64,000 nucleotides of DNA, taken from assembly GCF_019679455.1 (NCBI RefSeq), contig NZ_JAIEZQ010000003.1, positions 186,001-250,000 of the forward strand, read 5' to 3'. This document shows, one piece after another, positions 27,105-34,384 of this stretch; position 1 is the stretch's first letter; each line of letters begins with the position of its first letter. The position numbers were made by a program, and so were the translations under genes. This DNA comes from Nocardioides jiangsuensis. GTDB lineage: Bacteria > Actinomycetota > Actinomycetes > Propionibacteriales > Nocardioidaceae. Below the pieces are notes generated by a model, which did no database searches, was not told where the DNA came from, and saw only the letters and a list, made by a program, of their open reading frames with translations.

Positions 27105-27825
27105 GGACGTTCCCCCTGACCGGTCGGCTCGGCCCTTCCCTGCGTTCCGCTGGGCCGCGTGGCAGCGCCGTCTGCTGCCGACAATTCACGACACCCATGA
27201 CGTTGCGCTCTACGCACCGTTTGGGTCCATGGCCCACATGGCTCATTGGGCCGCTGGCGAGCCGCGGTTCGTCCGCCGTGTCCGACAGTTCCCGAGTCCG
27301 GCAGCGCGGCGCTGGGGTCAGTCGGAGCTAGCGGACCGGCTTGCGTCGTACCTGGACCACCCGGACAGCCGGTCGCGAGACCCGGTGCCAGTCCGCGTAG
27401 CAGTGGCACGCGCGCATGCGGGTGTTGCAGCAGGAATGGATGCCGAGACTGCACGGCGTGCAGAGGCTCAGTACTTCGACGGTCTCCGCCCTCACGGTGG
27501 CAGCGGCCTCTACACGGCTTGTCTGAACCATTGGATCCCCCCAATGGGCCCGGGCCCCCCGGCCTGGACGTTAGTTCAAGTGTGAACAGTTCCGTCGGCC
27601 ACCCGCAATAGCGCACCTGGGCTGGCCTGGGAGTCGGCGGCGCCGGTCGGCGTCCCCCTCCGACAGGGCGGGGCAGCACCGGGCGTGGACGTCACTGGCG
27701 ACGCTCCTGTCACAGGAGCCCCGACCTGTCCACAGATCCTCGACCGGGGTCTAGCCGAATCGGACGAAGTTGGGTGAGACTGCCGAATCGGGAATCAGGG
27801 ACGAAACGGTGGACGGGGACCCTTC
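27105..27825. other. 721-bp gap with weak ORFs, dyads and a direct repeat
   Basis: No confident gene. Forward codons from about 27229 to 27585 read as a protein-like stretch (HAGVAAGMDAETARRAEAQ), and a reverse frame at 27328-27531 encodes 67 residues rich in Cys (CTPCSLGIHSCC); neither has a ribosome site, and third-position GC is lower than in neighbours. Either could be decayed coding sequence. Dyads: CCATTGG-N6-CCAATGG at 27528-27547 and GGCCCA/TGGGCC at 27231-27252. Promoters for the divergent deacetylase and tad genes must lie here. Confidence 0.5.
27754..27791. promoter_or_regulatory. 10-bp direct repeat upstream of the tad operon
   Basis: GCCGAATCGG occurs at 27754-27763 and again at 27782-27791 (28-bp period), 35-72 bp before the CpaF start. 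The position suits an activator or repressor site for the pilus operon; the binder is unknown. Confidence 0.45.
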
Positions 27826-29079
27826 ATGAGCCTGGTGCACGCCGACCCGCACGACGACGTGGTCGAGACGCTCGACGCAGCGCTGCGTGAGGTGGTCCGC
27901 CGGGACGGCGTGGACCCGCAGGCCGACGTACGCCTGGTCCGCGGGCTCGCCGAGCGGCTGGTCCAGGACCACGACCAGCGCAGCCTGACCGGATCGGTGT
28001 CGCCGCTCGGGGACCCCGAGGCCGTGGTCGAGGAGCTCGTCGCGCGGGTGGCCGGTTTCGGTCCGCTCCAGCGGTACCTCGACGACCCGACGGTGGAGGA
28101 GGTCTGGGTCAACGACCCGAGCCGGGTGTTCGTGGCGCGGGCCGGGCGGCACGAGCTGACCAGCACGATCCTCAGCCGGGCGCAGGTCGACGAGCTGGTG
28201 GAGCGGATGCTCAAGTCGAGCGGGCGCCGGGTCGACCTGTCCCAGCCGTTCGTCGACGCGATGCTGCCCGACGGCCACCGGCTGCACGTGGTGCTCGAAG
28301 GGATCTCGCGTGGCTTCAGCGCGGTCAACATCCGCAAGTTCGTGGTGCGCGCCTCGCGTATGCACGACCTGGTCGAGCTCGGCAGCCTCACCACGCAGGC
28401 GGCGTCCTTCCTCGACGCGTCGGTCCGCGCCGGGCTCAACGTCGTGGTGGCAGGAGGGACCCAGGCGGGCAAGACGACCTTCTTGAACTGCCTCGCGGCG
28501 AGCATCCCCGGCGAGGACCGGGTGATCTCGGCGGAGGAGGTCTTCGAGCTCCGGTTCAACCACCCCGACTGGGTCGCGTTGCAGACCCGGCAGTCCGGCC
28601 TCGAGGGCACCGGCGAGGTCACGTTGCGCGACCTGGTCAAGGAGAGCCTGCGGATGCGCCCCTCCCGGGTGATCGTCGGCGAGGTGCGGGCGCAGGAGTG
28701 CCTCGACCTGCTGCTCGCGCTCAACGCCGGACTCCCCGGGATGGCGTCGCTGCACGCGAACAGCGCCCGCGAGGCCCTGGTGAAGATGTGCACGCTGCCG
28801 CTGTTGGCGGGGGAGAACATCAGTGCACGGTTCGTCGTTCCCACCGTGGCCGCCTCGGTGGACCTGGTCGTGCACCTGGGCATCGACGAGCACGGGGTAC
28901 GACGGGTCAACGAGATCGTCGCGGTCCCCGGCCGGGTGGAGCAGGACACGATCGAGACCGAGACGGTCTTCGTGCGGCAGCAGGACGGGCTGGTGCGCCT
29001 CACCGGGATGCCGCCGCGTCCCGAGCGGTACGCCCGGATCGGGGTCGACGTGCACGCTCTCCTGAACGAGGCCGGCTGA
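27826..29079 (+). CDS. cpaF: Tad/Flp pilus secretion ATPase (CpaF/TadA)
   Basis: A 417-residue type II/IV secretion ATPase that powers pilin assembly at the cytoplasmic membrane. An N-terminal helical domain (about 1-90) precedes EEVWVNDPSRVFV and the ATPase core: Walker A VVAGGTQAGKTTFLN at about residue 209, the Asp box with VISAEEVFELRFN, Walker B MRPSRVIVGEVRAQE and GMASLHANSAREAL (His box). It opens an operon of seven genes with 1-4 bp overlaps or small gaps. A weak GGGGAC precedes the ATG. Confidence 0.94.
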   Translation: MSLVHADPHDDVVETLDAALREVVRRDGVDPQADVRLVRGLAERLVQDHDQRSLTGSVSPLGDPEAVVEELVARVAGFGPLQRYLDDPTVEEVWVNDPSRVFVARAGRHELTSTILSRAQVDELVERMLKSSGRRVDLSQPFVDAMLPDGHRLHVVLEGISRGFSAVNIRKFVVRASRMHDLVELGSLTTQAASFLDASVRAGLNVVVAGGTQAGKTTFLNCLAASIPGEDRVISAEEVFELRFNHPDWVALQTRQSGLEGTGEVTLRDLVKESLRMRPSRVIVGEVRAQECLDLLLALNAGLPGMASLHANSAREALVKMCTLPLLAGENISARFVVPTVAASVDLVVHLGIDEHGVRRVNEIVAVPGRVEQDTIETETVFVRQQDGLVRLTGMPPRPERYARIGVDVHALLNEAG

Positions 29080-29080
29080 C

Positions 29081-29935
29081 ATGGGGACGGCTCTCGGGCT
29101 CGGAGTCGGCGTCGGCCTGCTCCTGGTCTTCCTCGCTTTCGCCTCGCCGCGGCAGCCGGTGCGTCGGGATCGTCCGCCGTCCCGGCTGACCACGCTGTTG
29201 CACGGCGCCGGGCTGGCCGGGACCCGTCCGGGCGGCGTGGTCGTGGTGTGCCTCGGCGCAGCGGTCACGGCCGGGCTCTCGGTCCAGGTGGTCTCGGGGA
29301 CTGCGCCGGTCAGCATCACGTTCGCGCTGCTCGCCGGGTACCTGCCGCTCGCCCTGCTCAGCGGGCGCGCCCGCCGGAGGCAGCGGGAGCTCGCGGAGGT
29401 GTGGCCGGAGGCCGTCGACAACCTGGCCTCGGCCGTGCGGGCAGGCATGTCCTTGCCCGAGGCGCTGGCCCAGCTGGGCACCCGGGGACCCGATCCGCTG
29501 CGCGAGCCGTTCCGGGTCTTCGCCGTGGACTACCAGGTGACTGGCCGGTTCGGCGAGTGCCTCGACCGGCTCAAGGTCCGGCTGGCCGACCCCGTGGGCG
29601 ACAGGGTGGTCGAAGGGCTGCGGGTCGCGCGTGAGGTGGGCGGCGGGGATCTCGGTCGGTTGCTGCGGAACCTGTCGGGCTACCTCCGCGAGGACGCCCG
29701 CACCCGCTCCGAGCTCGAGGCGCGGCAGGCCTGGGCCGTCAACGGGGCGAGGCTGGCCGTCGCCGCACCGTGGGCGGTGCTGCTCCTGCTCTCCTTCCAG
29801 CGCGAGGTGATCTCGCGCTACGCATCGCCCGCCGGCGTGGTGGTGCTCGCCGTCGGTGCCGGCTGCTGTCTCGTCGCCTACCGGCTCATGGTCCGGCTGG
29901 GGCGGCTGCCGCAGGAGAGGCGGATCCTCTCGTGA
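29081..29935 (+). CDS. tadB: Tad pilus inner-membrane platform protein TadB
   Basis: A 284-residue type II secretion F-domain membrane protein. It has an N-terminal helix (GLGVGVGLLLVFLAFAS), one to two further helices around residues 50-90, the cytoplasmic F domain (AEVWPEAVDNLASAVRAGMS through DRVVEGLRVAREVGGGDLG), and a pair of C-terminal helices. TadB and TadC form the platform on which CpaF acts. It starts 1 bp after the cpaF stop and overlaps tadC (GTGA). Confidence 0.9.
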   Translation: MGTALGLGVGVGLLLVFLAFASPRQPVRRDRPPSRLTTLLHGAGLAGTRPGGVVVVCLGAAVTAGLSVQVVSGTAPVSITFALLAGYLPLALLSGRARRRQRELAEVWPEAVDNLASAVRAGMSLPEALAQLGTRGPDPLREPFRVFAVDYQVTGRFGECLDRLKVRLADPVGDRVVEGLRVAREVGGGDLGRLLRNLSGYLREDARTRSELEARQAWAVNGARLAVAAPWAVLLLLSFQREVISRYASPAGVVVLAVGAGCCLVAYRLMVRLGRLPQERRILS

Positions 29936-30867
29936 GCCTGGCGGCATGGGGCGGGCTGCTCGGCGCGGGGGTCGGCTTCGGCACCATCCTGGCGCTGAGC
30001 CGGGTGATCGTGCTGCGCCGCCCGAGGCTCGACACCCGCGTCCTGCCCTACGTCCGCGACCTGCCGCAGCTCGCCGTCCTGCCCGAGCTCCAGGCGGGCC
30101 GGGCGCCCGGTGTCCTCGGCGGCGCGTTCGGCCCGTTCCTCCGCTCCGGCGCCGACTCGCTCGACCGGGTGCTGGGCGGCGCCACGTCGGTGCGACGACG
30201 GCTCGAACGCGCCAACCTCGCCATGAGCGTGCACGACTTCCGGGTCGAGCAGGTGCTGTGGGGACTGGCGGCCTTCGCGGTGGCCGCGGCCCTGTCGCTC
30301 GTGGTCATGCTCCGCTCGCCCGGACGCGCCGTCCCCCTGCTCATCCTGTGCTGCGTCGCCTTCGTGCTCGGCGCGCTGTTGCGCGAGAACCGGCTGACGA
30401 CCCAGGTCCGCGAGCGGGAGCGGCGGATCCTGGCGGAGTTCCCCGCGATCGCCGAGCTCCTCGCCCTCGCCGTCGTCGCGGGGGAGGGACCCGTCTCCGG
30501 GCTGGACCGGGTCGTCACCCGCTCGCACGGCGAGCTGTCCGCGGACCTGTCCGGCGTCCTTGCCGCGATCCGGACGGGCACGCCGGTCGCCCGTGCGCTC
30601 GACGAGATGGCCGGGCGCTCCGGCCTTCCGGTGGTGGCCCGGTTCGCCGAGGCCATGGCGGTGGCGGTGGAGCGCGGCACCCCGCTCACCGATGTCCTGC
30701 ACGCGCAGGCAGCGGACGTGCGAGAGGCGGGGCGGCGCGCCCTCATCGAGTCGGGCGCGCGCAAGGAGGTCCTGATGATGGTGCCGGTGGTCTTCCTGGT
30801 CCTGCCGGTGACCGTGCTCTTCGCCTTCTGGCCGGGAGTCGTGGGGTTGCGGCTGGTGACGCCGTGA
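29932..30867 (+). CDS. tadC: Tad pilus inner-membrane platform protein TadC
   Basis: A 311-residue partner of TadB with the same F-domain plan: helices near residues 5-25 and 105-145, then REFPAIAEL-type segment (ILAEFPAIAELLALAVVAGE) and a final pair (MMVPVVFLVLPVTVLFAF). GTG at 29932 overlaps the tadB stop by 4 bases, which fixes the start. The gene for the pilin-like protein follows after a 34-bp gap with its own ribosome site. Confidence 0.9.
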   Translation: MSLAAWGGLLGAGVGFGTILALSRVIVLRRPRLDTRVLPYVRDLPQLAVLPELQAGRAPGVLGGAFGPFLRSGADSLDRVLGGATSVRRRLERANLAMSVHDFRVEQVLWGLAAFAVAAALSLVVMLRSPGRAVPLLILCCVAFVLGALLRENRLTTQVRERERRILAEFPAIAELLALAVVAGEGPVSGLDRVVTRSHGELSADLSGVLAAIRTGTPVARALDEMAGRSGLPVVARFAEAMAVAVERGTPLTDVLHAQAADVREAGRRALIESGARKEVLMMVPVVFLVLPVTVLFAFWPGVVGLRLVTP

Positions 30868-30901
30868 ACGAGTCGTTCGATGCAGACAAGAGGGGAAACC
30901 G

Positions 30902-31099
30902 ATGACCGACCTGCTGATCCGTACCTGTTCACTCGCCGCGGCCCGGTTGCGCGAGGGACGCACCGGCGAGCGGGGTGACGTGCCCGGCTGGGTGCTCATC
31001 ACCGTGATGACCGCCGGGCTGGTGGCGGCGCTGTGGGCGGTCGCCGGCGACGCGCTGTCGCAGATGCTGTCCGACGCGCTCAGCTCGGTGTCGGGCTGA
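30902..31099 (+). CDS. small Flp-type pilin-like protein
   Basis: A 65-residue protein in the place of the Flp major pilin. After a basic N-terminus comes GERGDVPGWVLITVMTAGLV, a hydrophobic helix preceded by a Gly-x-x-Gly kind of site, then a short Ala/Ser/Asp tail. It lacks the classic G/xxxxEY prepilin motif of Flp pilins, so the prepilin peptidase site is unclear. AGAGGGG lies 7 bases before the ATG. Position between TadC and TadE supports a pilin role; an assembly factor is the alternative. Confidence 0.75.
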   Translation: MTDLLIRTCSLAAARLREGRTGERGDVPGWVLITVMTAGLVAALWAVAGDALSQMLSDALSSVSG

Positions 31100-31102
31100 G
31101 CG

Positions 31103-31495
31103 ATGGCTCCGCTGGCGCGACGGTCCCAGGTCGGGTCCGCGGTGGTCGACTTCGTGCTGGTCCTGGTGGTGCTGGTGCCGCTGTTCCTCGGCATCCTCCA
31201 GGTGGCGCTGGTGCTCCACGTGCGGAACACCCTCACGGCGGCGGCATCCGAGGGTGCCCGGTACGCCGCCGTGGTGGACCGCCCAGCCGAGGCCGGCGCG
31301 GCACGTACCCGCGAGCAGATCGCGGGTGCCCTCGCGTCGCGGTTCGCCTCCGGGGTCACCGCGCAGATGGTCGACGTCCAGGGCGCCCAGGCGGTCCGCG
31401 TCGACGTGGAGGCCGAGGTCCCGCCGCTGGGTCTGTGGGGGCCGGGCGTGCGGCTCTCGGTGTCCGGGCACGCGGTCGAGGAGGTCGTGCCGTGA
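31103..31495 (+). CDS. TadE-like pseudopilin
   Basis: A 130-residue minor pilin-like protein: short basic N-terminus, prepilin-type site G-SAVVDF (Asp at the usual Glu+5 place) and one transmembrane helix (LVLVVLVPLFLGILQVALV), then an extracytoplasmic domain. TadE-family pseudopilins are processed by the prepilin peptidase and needed for Flp pilus assembly. It is 3 bp after the pilin-like gene and overlaps the next (GTGA). Confidence 0.85.
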   Translation: MAPLARRSQVGSAVVDFVLVLVVLVPLFLGILQVALVLHVRNTLTAAASEGARYAAVVDRPAEAGAARTREQIAGALASRFASGVTAQMVDVQGAQAVRVDVEAEVPPLGLWGPGVRLSVSGHAVEEVVP

Positions 31496-31944
31496 GCCGC
31501 GGCGGCGCGCCCCGCGGCGAGCGCGGCACGGCGCTGGTCGAGGTCACCTGGCTCGCACTCCTGCTCCTGGTGCCGCTGCTCTACATCGTGCTCGCGGTCT
31601 TCGAGGTGCAGCGGGCGGCGTTCGGCGTCAGCGGCGCGGCGCGGGCGGCGGGTCGTGCCTACGCGGTTGCGCCGAGCGAGTCGGTCGCGCCCGGACAAGC
31701 GACCGCGGCCGCGGTGCTCGCGCTGCAGGACCAGTCGCTCGACCCCGGACGCGAGACGCTCGGCTTCCGGTGCGAGCCCGACCCGCGGAACTGTCTCGCG
31801 CCGGGGTCCGTGATCACCGTGACCGTCGGCTACTCCGTGCCGTTGCCGCTGCTGCCGACCGCACTCGGCGGGCAGACCCCGAGCATCGCGGTCGACGCGG
31901 TGCACCGGGTGCCCTACGGCACCTTCCGGGAGGATCGGCCGTGA
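31492..31944 (+). CDS. TadE/TadF-like pseudopilin
   Basis: A 150-residue second pseudopilin. The processing-type site reads ERGTALVEVTWLALLLLVPL with Glu at +5 of G-TALVE, the classical TadE signature. The extracytoplasmic part has two Cys (FRCEPDPRNCLAPG) that could form a disulfide. The GTG overlaps the preceding stop by 4 bases. Confidence 0.85.
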   Translation: MSRGGAPRGERGTALVEVTWLALLLLVPLLYIVLAVFEVQRAAFGVSGAARAAGRAYAVAPSESVAPGQATAAAVLALQDQSLDPGRETLGFRCEPDPRNCLAPGSVITVTVGYSVPLPLLPTALGGQTPSIAVDAVHRVPYGTFREDRP

Positions 31945-32399
31945 GCCGGGTCCGCCCGGTCCCCAGCGGCCGCCCGGCGGGGGAGTGCGGTCAGACCAGC
32001 CTGCTGATCGTCGGCTTCGCCGTGGTCGCCGCGCTGATGGTCGCGGTCGTGGTGGACGCCTCGGCCGCCTACCTGCACCGGCAGGGGCTGAGCTCGCTCG
32101 CCGACGGCGCGGCGCTGGCCGCCGCCGACGGTGTGCAGGGCGAGCAGGTCTACACGGGTGGCCTGGGGGAGCGGGCGCGGATCGACCCGGTCGCGGCGGA
32201 GCAGTACGTCGCCGACTACCTCGGTGCGCTGGGCGCCACCGGCAGTTACCCGGGGCTCTCCTACGAGGTCTCCGCCCGGGCCGACCGGGTGGTCGTCCGC
32301 GTCGGTGCACCGCTCGACCTGCCCCTTTCCGTGCCCGGGGTCGCGCGCCGGCCGCTGGTCACCGCCACCGCCGCATCGGTGGTGATTATCGGAGACTGA
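31941..32399 (+). CDS. TadG-like pilus assembly protein, short form
   Basis: A 152-residue last gene of the tad operon: N-terminal ECGQTSLLIVGFAVVAALMV helix, then DASAAYLHRQGLSSLADGAA, the typical start of TadG/Flp pilus-assembly proteins, but without the long von Willebrand domain of proteobacterial TadG. GTGA overlap with the previous gene. Short versions like this are usual in actinobacterial tad loci. It is probably anchored by the helix, facing outward. Confidence 0.85.
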   Translation: MSRVRPVPSGRPAGECGQTSLLIVGFAVVAALMVAVVVDASAAYLHRQGLSSLADGAALAAADGVQGEQVYTGGLGERARIDPVAAEQYVADYLGALGATGSYPGLSYEVSARADRVVVRVGAPLDLPLSVPGVARRPLVTATAASVVIIGD

Positions 32400-32475
32400 A
32401 CAGAAGGGTCAGTGTCAGTAGTCCGTTCGGGGCAGTCGTTTAACTCTCAATCTGTGACATTCGGGTCATCCTGGC

Positions 32476-32504
32476 TTGCCGTCCTGACCACGAGGTGCTT
32501 TAGT
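32476..32504 (+). promoter_or_regulatory. putative sigma-A promoter for the sigma-factor gene
   Basis: TTGCCG (32476-32481), a 17-bp spacer and TTTAGT (32499-32504) lie 58 bp before the ATG. A three-codon ORF (ATG-AGT-AAG-TAA, 32541-32552) overlaps the ribosome site AAGAGG of the sigma gene and could affect its translation. Confidence 0.45.
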
Positions 32505-32561
32505 GCGAGTGGTGGTTCAGCCAACGTGCCACTCAGCTCCATGAGTAAGTAAGAGGTCACG

Positions 32562-33380
32562 ATGACCGCTTCACCTGAGCTACATGAGCAAGATCTGACC
32601 ACACAGCCCGTCTCGACCGATCTGGTCCCTGAGGCTGACCGCAGCGAAATCACCGCCCGCCTTCTGGCGCAGATCGCGGAGACCACCGACGACGTGGAGC
32701 GCAAGAGACTGCGCGACGAGGTCGTGGTGCTCAACATGGGGGTGGCCCGGGCCATCGCCGCCCGGTACCGCGACCGGGGCATCGCCAAGGACGACCTCCT
32801 CCAGGCCGCCTACGTCGGCCTCGTGAAGGCCGTCCAGGGGTTCGACCCGTCGTACGAGAGAGACTTCCTCAGCTACGCCGTCCCCACCGTCACCGGTGAG
32901 GTCAAGCGTTACTTCCGCGACTTCGGCTGGACGGTTCGCCCGCCCCGCCGGATCCAGGAGCTGCAGGCACAGATCTCCCGTGCGTCGACCGAGCTCTCGC
33001 AGACGCTCCACCGGTCGCCGAAGCCCAGCGAGGTCGCGGCGTACCTGTCCATCGACGTGGACTCGGTCGTCGAGGCTCTCGCCGCCGACGGCTGCTTCAC
33101 CCCGGCCTCGCTCGACGTCCCCGTCGGGGAGGACGGCTCCACGTCGCTTGGTGAGCTCCTCGGTGCCGACGACGCCGACCTGGGCCGCGCGGAGGCGCGG
33201 ATCCTGCTCGGCCCGGCGGTGCGCAAGCTCAAGCCGCGGGATCGCCGGATCCTCGAGCTGCGCTTCTTCCACGGATGGACGCAGGAGCAGATCGCCGGGG
33301 ACATCGGCGTGACGCAGATGCAGGTGTCGCGGCTGCTGTCGCGCATCCTGTCCGACCTGCGCACCGAGCTCTCCGACTAG
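32562..33380 (+). CDS. SigB/SigF-family alternative sigma factor
   Basis: A 272-residue group 3 sigma-70 protein. Region 2 (VVLNMGVARAIAARYRDRG, DDLLQAAYVGLVKAVQGFDP, FLSYAVPTVTGEVKRYFRD), region 3 (IQELQAQISRASTELSQTLH) and region 4 (LKPRDRRILELRFFHGWTQE, then MQVSRLLSRILSDLR) are complete. This family directs stress, stationary-phase or developmental genes and is usually held by an anti-sigma kinase; a HATPase protein of that type is at 53377. A terminator follows. A GATT-N15-GGGTAA site at 33918 could be one of its targets. Confidence 0.93.
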   Translation: MTASPELHEQDLTTQPVSTDLVPEADRSEITARLLAQIAETTDDVERKRLRDEVVVLNMGVARAIAARYRDRGIAKDDLLQAAYVGLVKAVQGFDPSYERDFLSYAVPTVTGEVKRYFRDFGWTVRPPRRIQELQAQISRASTELSQTLHRSPKPSEVAAYLSIDVDSVVEALAADGCFTPASLDVPVGEDGSTSLGELLGADDADLGRAEARILLGPAVRKLKPRDRRILELRFFHGWTQEQIAGDIGVTQMQVSRLLSRILSDLRTELSD

Positions 33381-33402
33381 GAGAACCTCAGCACGACAGA
33401 AG

Positions 33403-33454
33403 AGCCGGGCTCGTCGCTGACACGTACGCCGCTGTCAGGACGGCCCGGCTTTTT
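33403..33454 (+). terminator. rho-independent terminator with U tract
   Basis: AGCCGGGC (33403-33410) pairs with GCCCGGCT (33443-33450), followed by TTTTT. It is the clearest intrinsic terminator in the window, placed 23 bp after the sigma-factor stop. Confidence 0.85.
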
Positions 33455-33503
33455 CGTGCCCGCAGGTTCGGTGCGGCGGCGCGGCCCCCGGTCCACGCCC
33501 GGG

Positions 33504-33830
33504 TCAGCGGCCGACGGCCTTCTCCAGCTCCGCCTTGCTCATCTTCGAGCGGCCCTCCACGCCCTTCCGCTTGGCCTCCTCGTAGAGCTGGTCCCTCGTA
33601 CGCCCGCCGGCACCCTGGTGCGAACGCTTCCCGCCGCGGCGACCCGAGGAGACGTCCCTGGTCGACGTACGGCTCGCCTGCTCCGACTCGCCGGCGCGCG
33701 CCCGCTCCTTGTTGACCGTGCGGGCGGCGATCTCCTCCGCCTGCTCCTCGCCGCGGCCGCGGTCCTCGAGACCTTCCTTGATGTGGTCGTACTGCCGCTC
33801 GCGCTTCTTGCTCCACGACTGCTGGGGCAT
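33504..33830 (-). CDS. small basic protein with SAP/Rho-N-like C-terminus
   Basis: A 108-residue, strongly charged protein (MPQQSWSKKRERQYDHIKEG at the start, IAARTVNKERARAGE in the middle). The last 35 residues (TRDQLYEEAKRKGVEGRSKM, then SKAELEKAVGR) match the Rho N-terminal/SAP-like helix-extended-helix that binds nucleic acid. Related proteins are often annotated as plasmid stabilisation protein without proof. ATG at 33830 follows AGGAGC; a longer reading to 34058 would cross the divergent gene's promoter. Probably a stress-linked nucleic-acid-binding protein (inference). Confidence 0.8.
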   Translation of the reverse strand: MPQQSWSKKRERQYDHIKEGLEDRGRGEEQAEEIAARTVNKERARAGESEQASRTSTRDVSSGRRGGKRSHQGAGGRTRDQLYEEAKRKGVEGRSKMSKAELEKAVGR

Positions 33831-33917
33831 CGCCTGCTCCTCTCGTCGGGGCCCGGGTCCGCCGGCCCGGGCCTGGTCTCCCACGAGGTACCCGAGGCCA
33901 CGAAGACACATGCCCCT

Positions 33918-33942
33918 GATTGGAACCAGCCCGCCGGGGTAA
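33918..33942 (+). promoter_or_regulatory. SigB/SigF-type promoter upstream of YtxH-like gene
   Basis: GATT (33918-33921), exactly 15 bases, then GGGTAA (33937-33942) resembles the GTTT-N15-GGGTA consensus of actinobacterial SigB/SigF promoters. It lies 58 bp before the YtxH-like ATG and in the region shared with the divergent basic-protein gene. Confidence 0.45.
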
Positions 33943-33999
33943 CGCCTGGAGAGCAGGGCTTCCGTCAGGGAGCCACCAGAGACGACGAAGGGGACAGAC

Positions 34000-34275
34000 A
34001 TGATGAAGAAGCTGATGGTGGTCGGTGCGGCCGCCGCGGGGTACGTCCTCGGCGCCAAGGCCGGCCGTGAGCGCTACGAACAGATCGCCACCCAGGCCCA
34101 GAAGCTCCGCACCAACCCCACCGTGCAGAAGAAGGTGGACGAGGCGAAGCACGTCGCCAAGGACGCCGCCTCCTCCGCCGTGGACAAGGCCAAGAGCCAC
34201 ACCGGCTCCGGCGACAGCTACGAGAGCAGCTCGACCGGCCCGAACGGCTTCGGGCGCGGCGACGAAGCCAGCTGA
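34000..34275 (+). CDS. YtxH-domain-like small membrane-associated protein
   Basis: A 91-residue protein: short N-terminal hydrophobic helix (MMKKLMVVGAAAAGYVLGAK), then the YtxH-like AGRERYEQIATQAQKL and an amphipathic Lys/Ala/Asp helix, ending in a Ser/Gly-rich tail. YtxH-like proteins are general-stress proteins of unknown activity. GAAGGGGAC precedes the ATG; a second ATG is at 34003. Divergent from the basic protein above. Confidence 0.8.
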   Translation: MMKKLMVVGAAAAGYVLGAKAGRERYEQIATQAQKLRTNPTVQKKVDEAKHVAKDAASSAVDKAKSHTGSGDSYESSSTGPNGFGRGDEAS

Positions 34276-34283
34276 CCGGCGGG

Positions 34284-34354
34284 CGTGGTTCCGCACCCGT
34301 ACGGGGCCGGGTACGGGACCACGCGGACGGGTGACCTACCTGCGCCGGTAGGTC
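34284..34354. terminator. two stacked hairpins between YtxH-like gene and prfB
   Basis: CGTGGT...CCCGTAC pairs with GTACGGG-ACCACG (34284-34323, with a 6-nt bulge), then GACCTACC-N6-GGTAGGTC (34333-34354) is a perfect 8-bp hairpin. They probably end the YtxH-like transcript just before the prfB promoter. Confidence 0.6.
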
Positions 34355-34371
34355 AGCCGCCGAACGTCGCG

Positions 34372-34377
34372 TAACCT
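34372..34377 (+). promoter_or_regulatory. -10 hexamer for leaderless prfB transcript
   Basis: TAACCT ends 7 bases before GTG at 34385; no ribosome binding site is present. Confidence 0.5.
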
Positions 34378-34384
34378 TGCGCTC

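Noticed and set aside
27328-27531. Cys-rich 67-residue reverse ORF as a WhiB-like protein
   Set aside because: Cys spacing does not fit CxxC...C...C of WhiB and there is no ribosome site.
32432-32470. GTTT...GGGT upstream of the sigma gene as an autoregulatory SigB/SigF promoter
   Set aside because: The spacing is 21 bases rather than 14-16; a sigma-A type TTGCCG-N17-TTTAGT lies closer.
33504-34058. Longer start for the basic protein at 34058
   Set aside because: It would run through the start and promoter of the divergent YtxH-like gene; ATG at 33830 has a good ribosome site.
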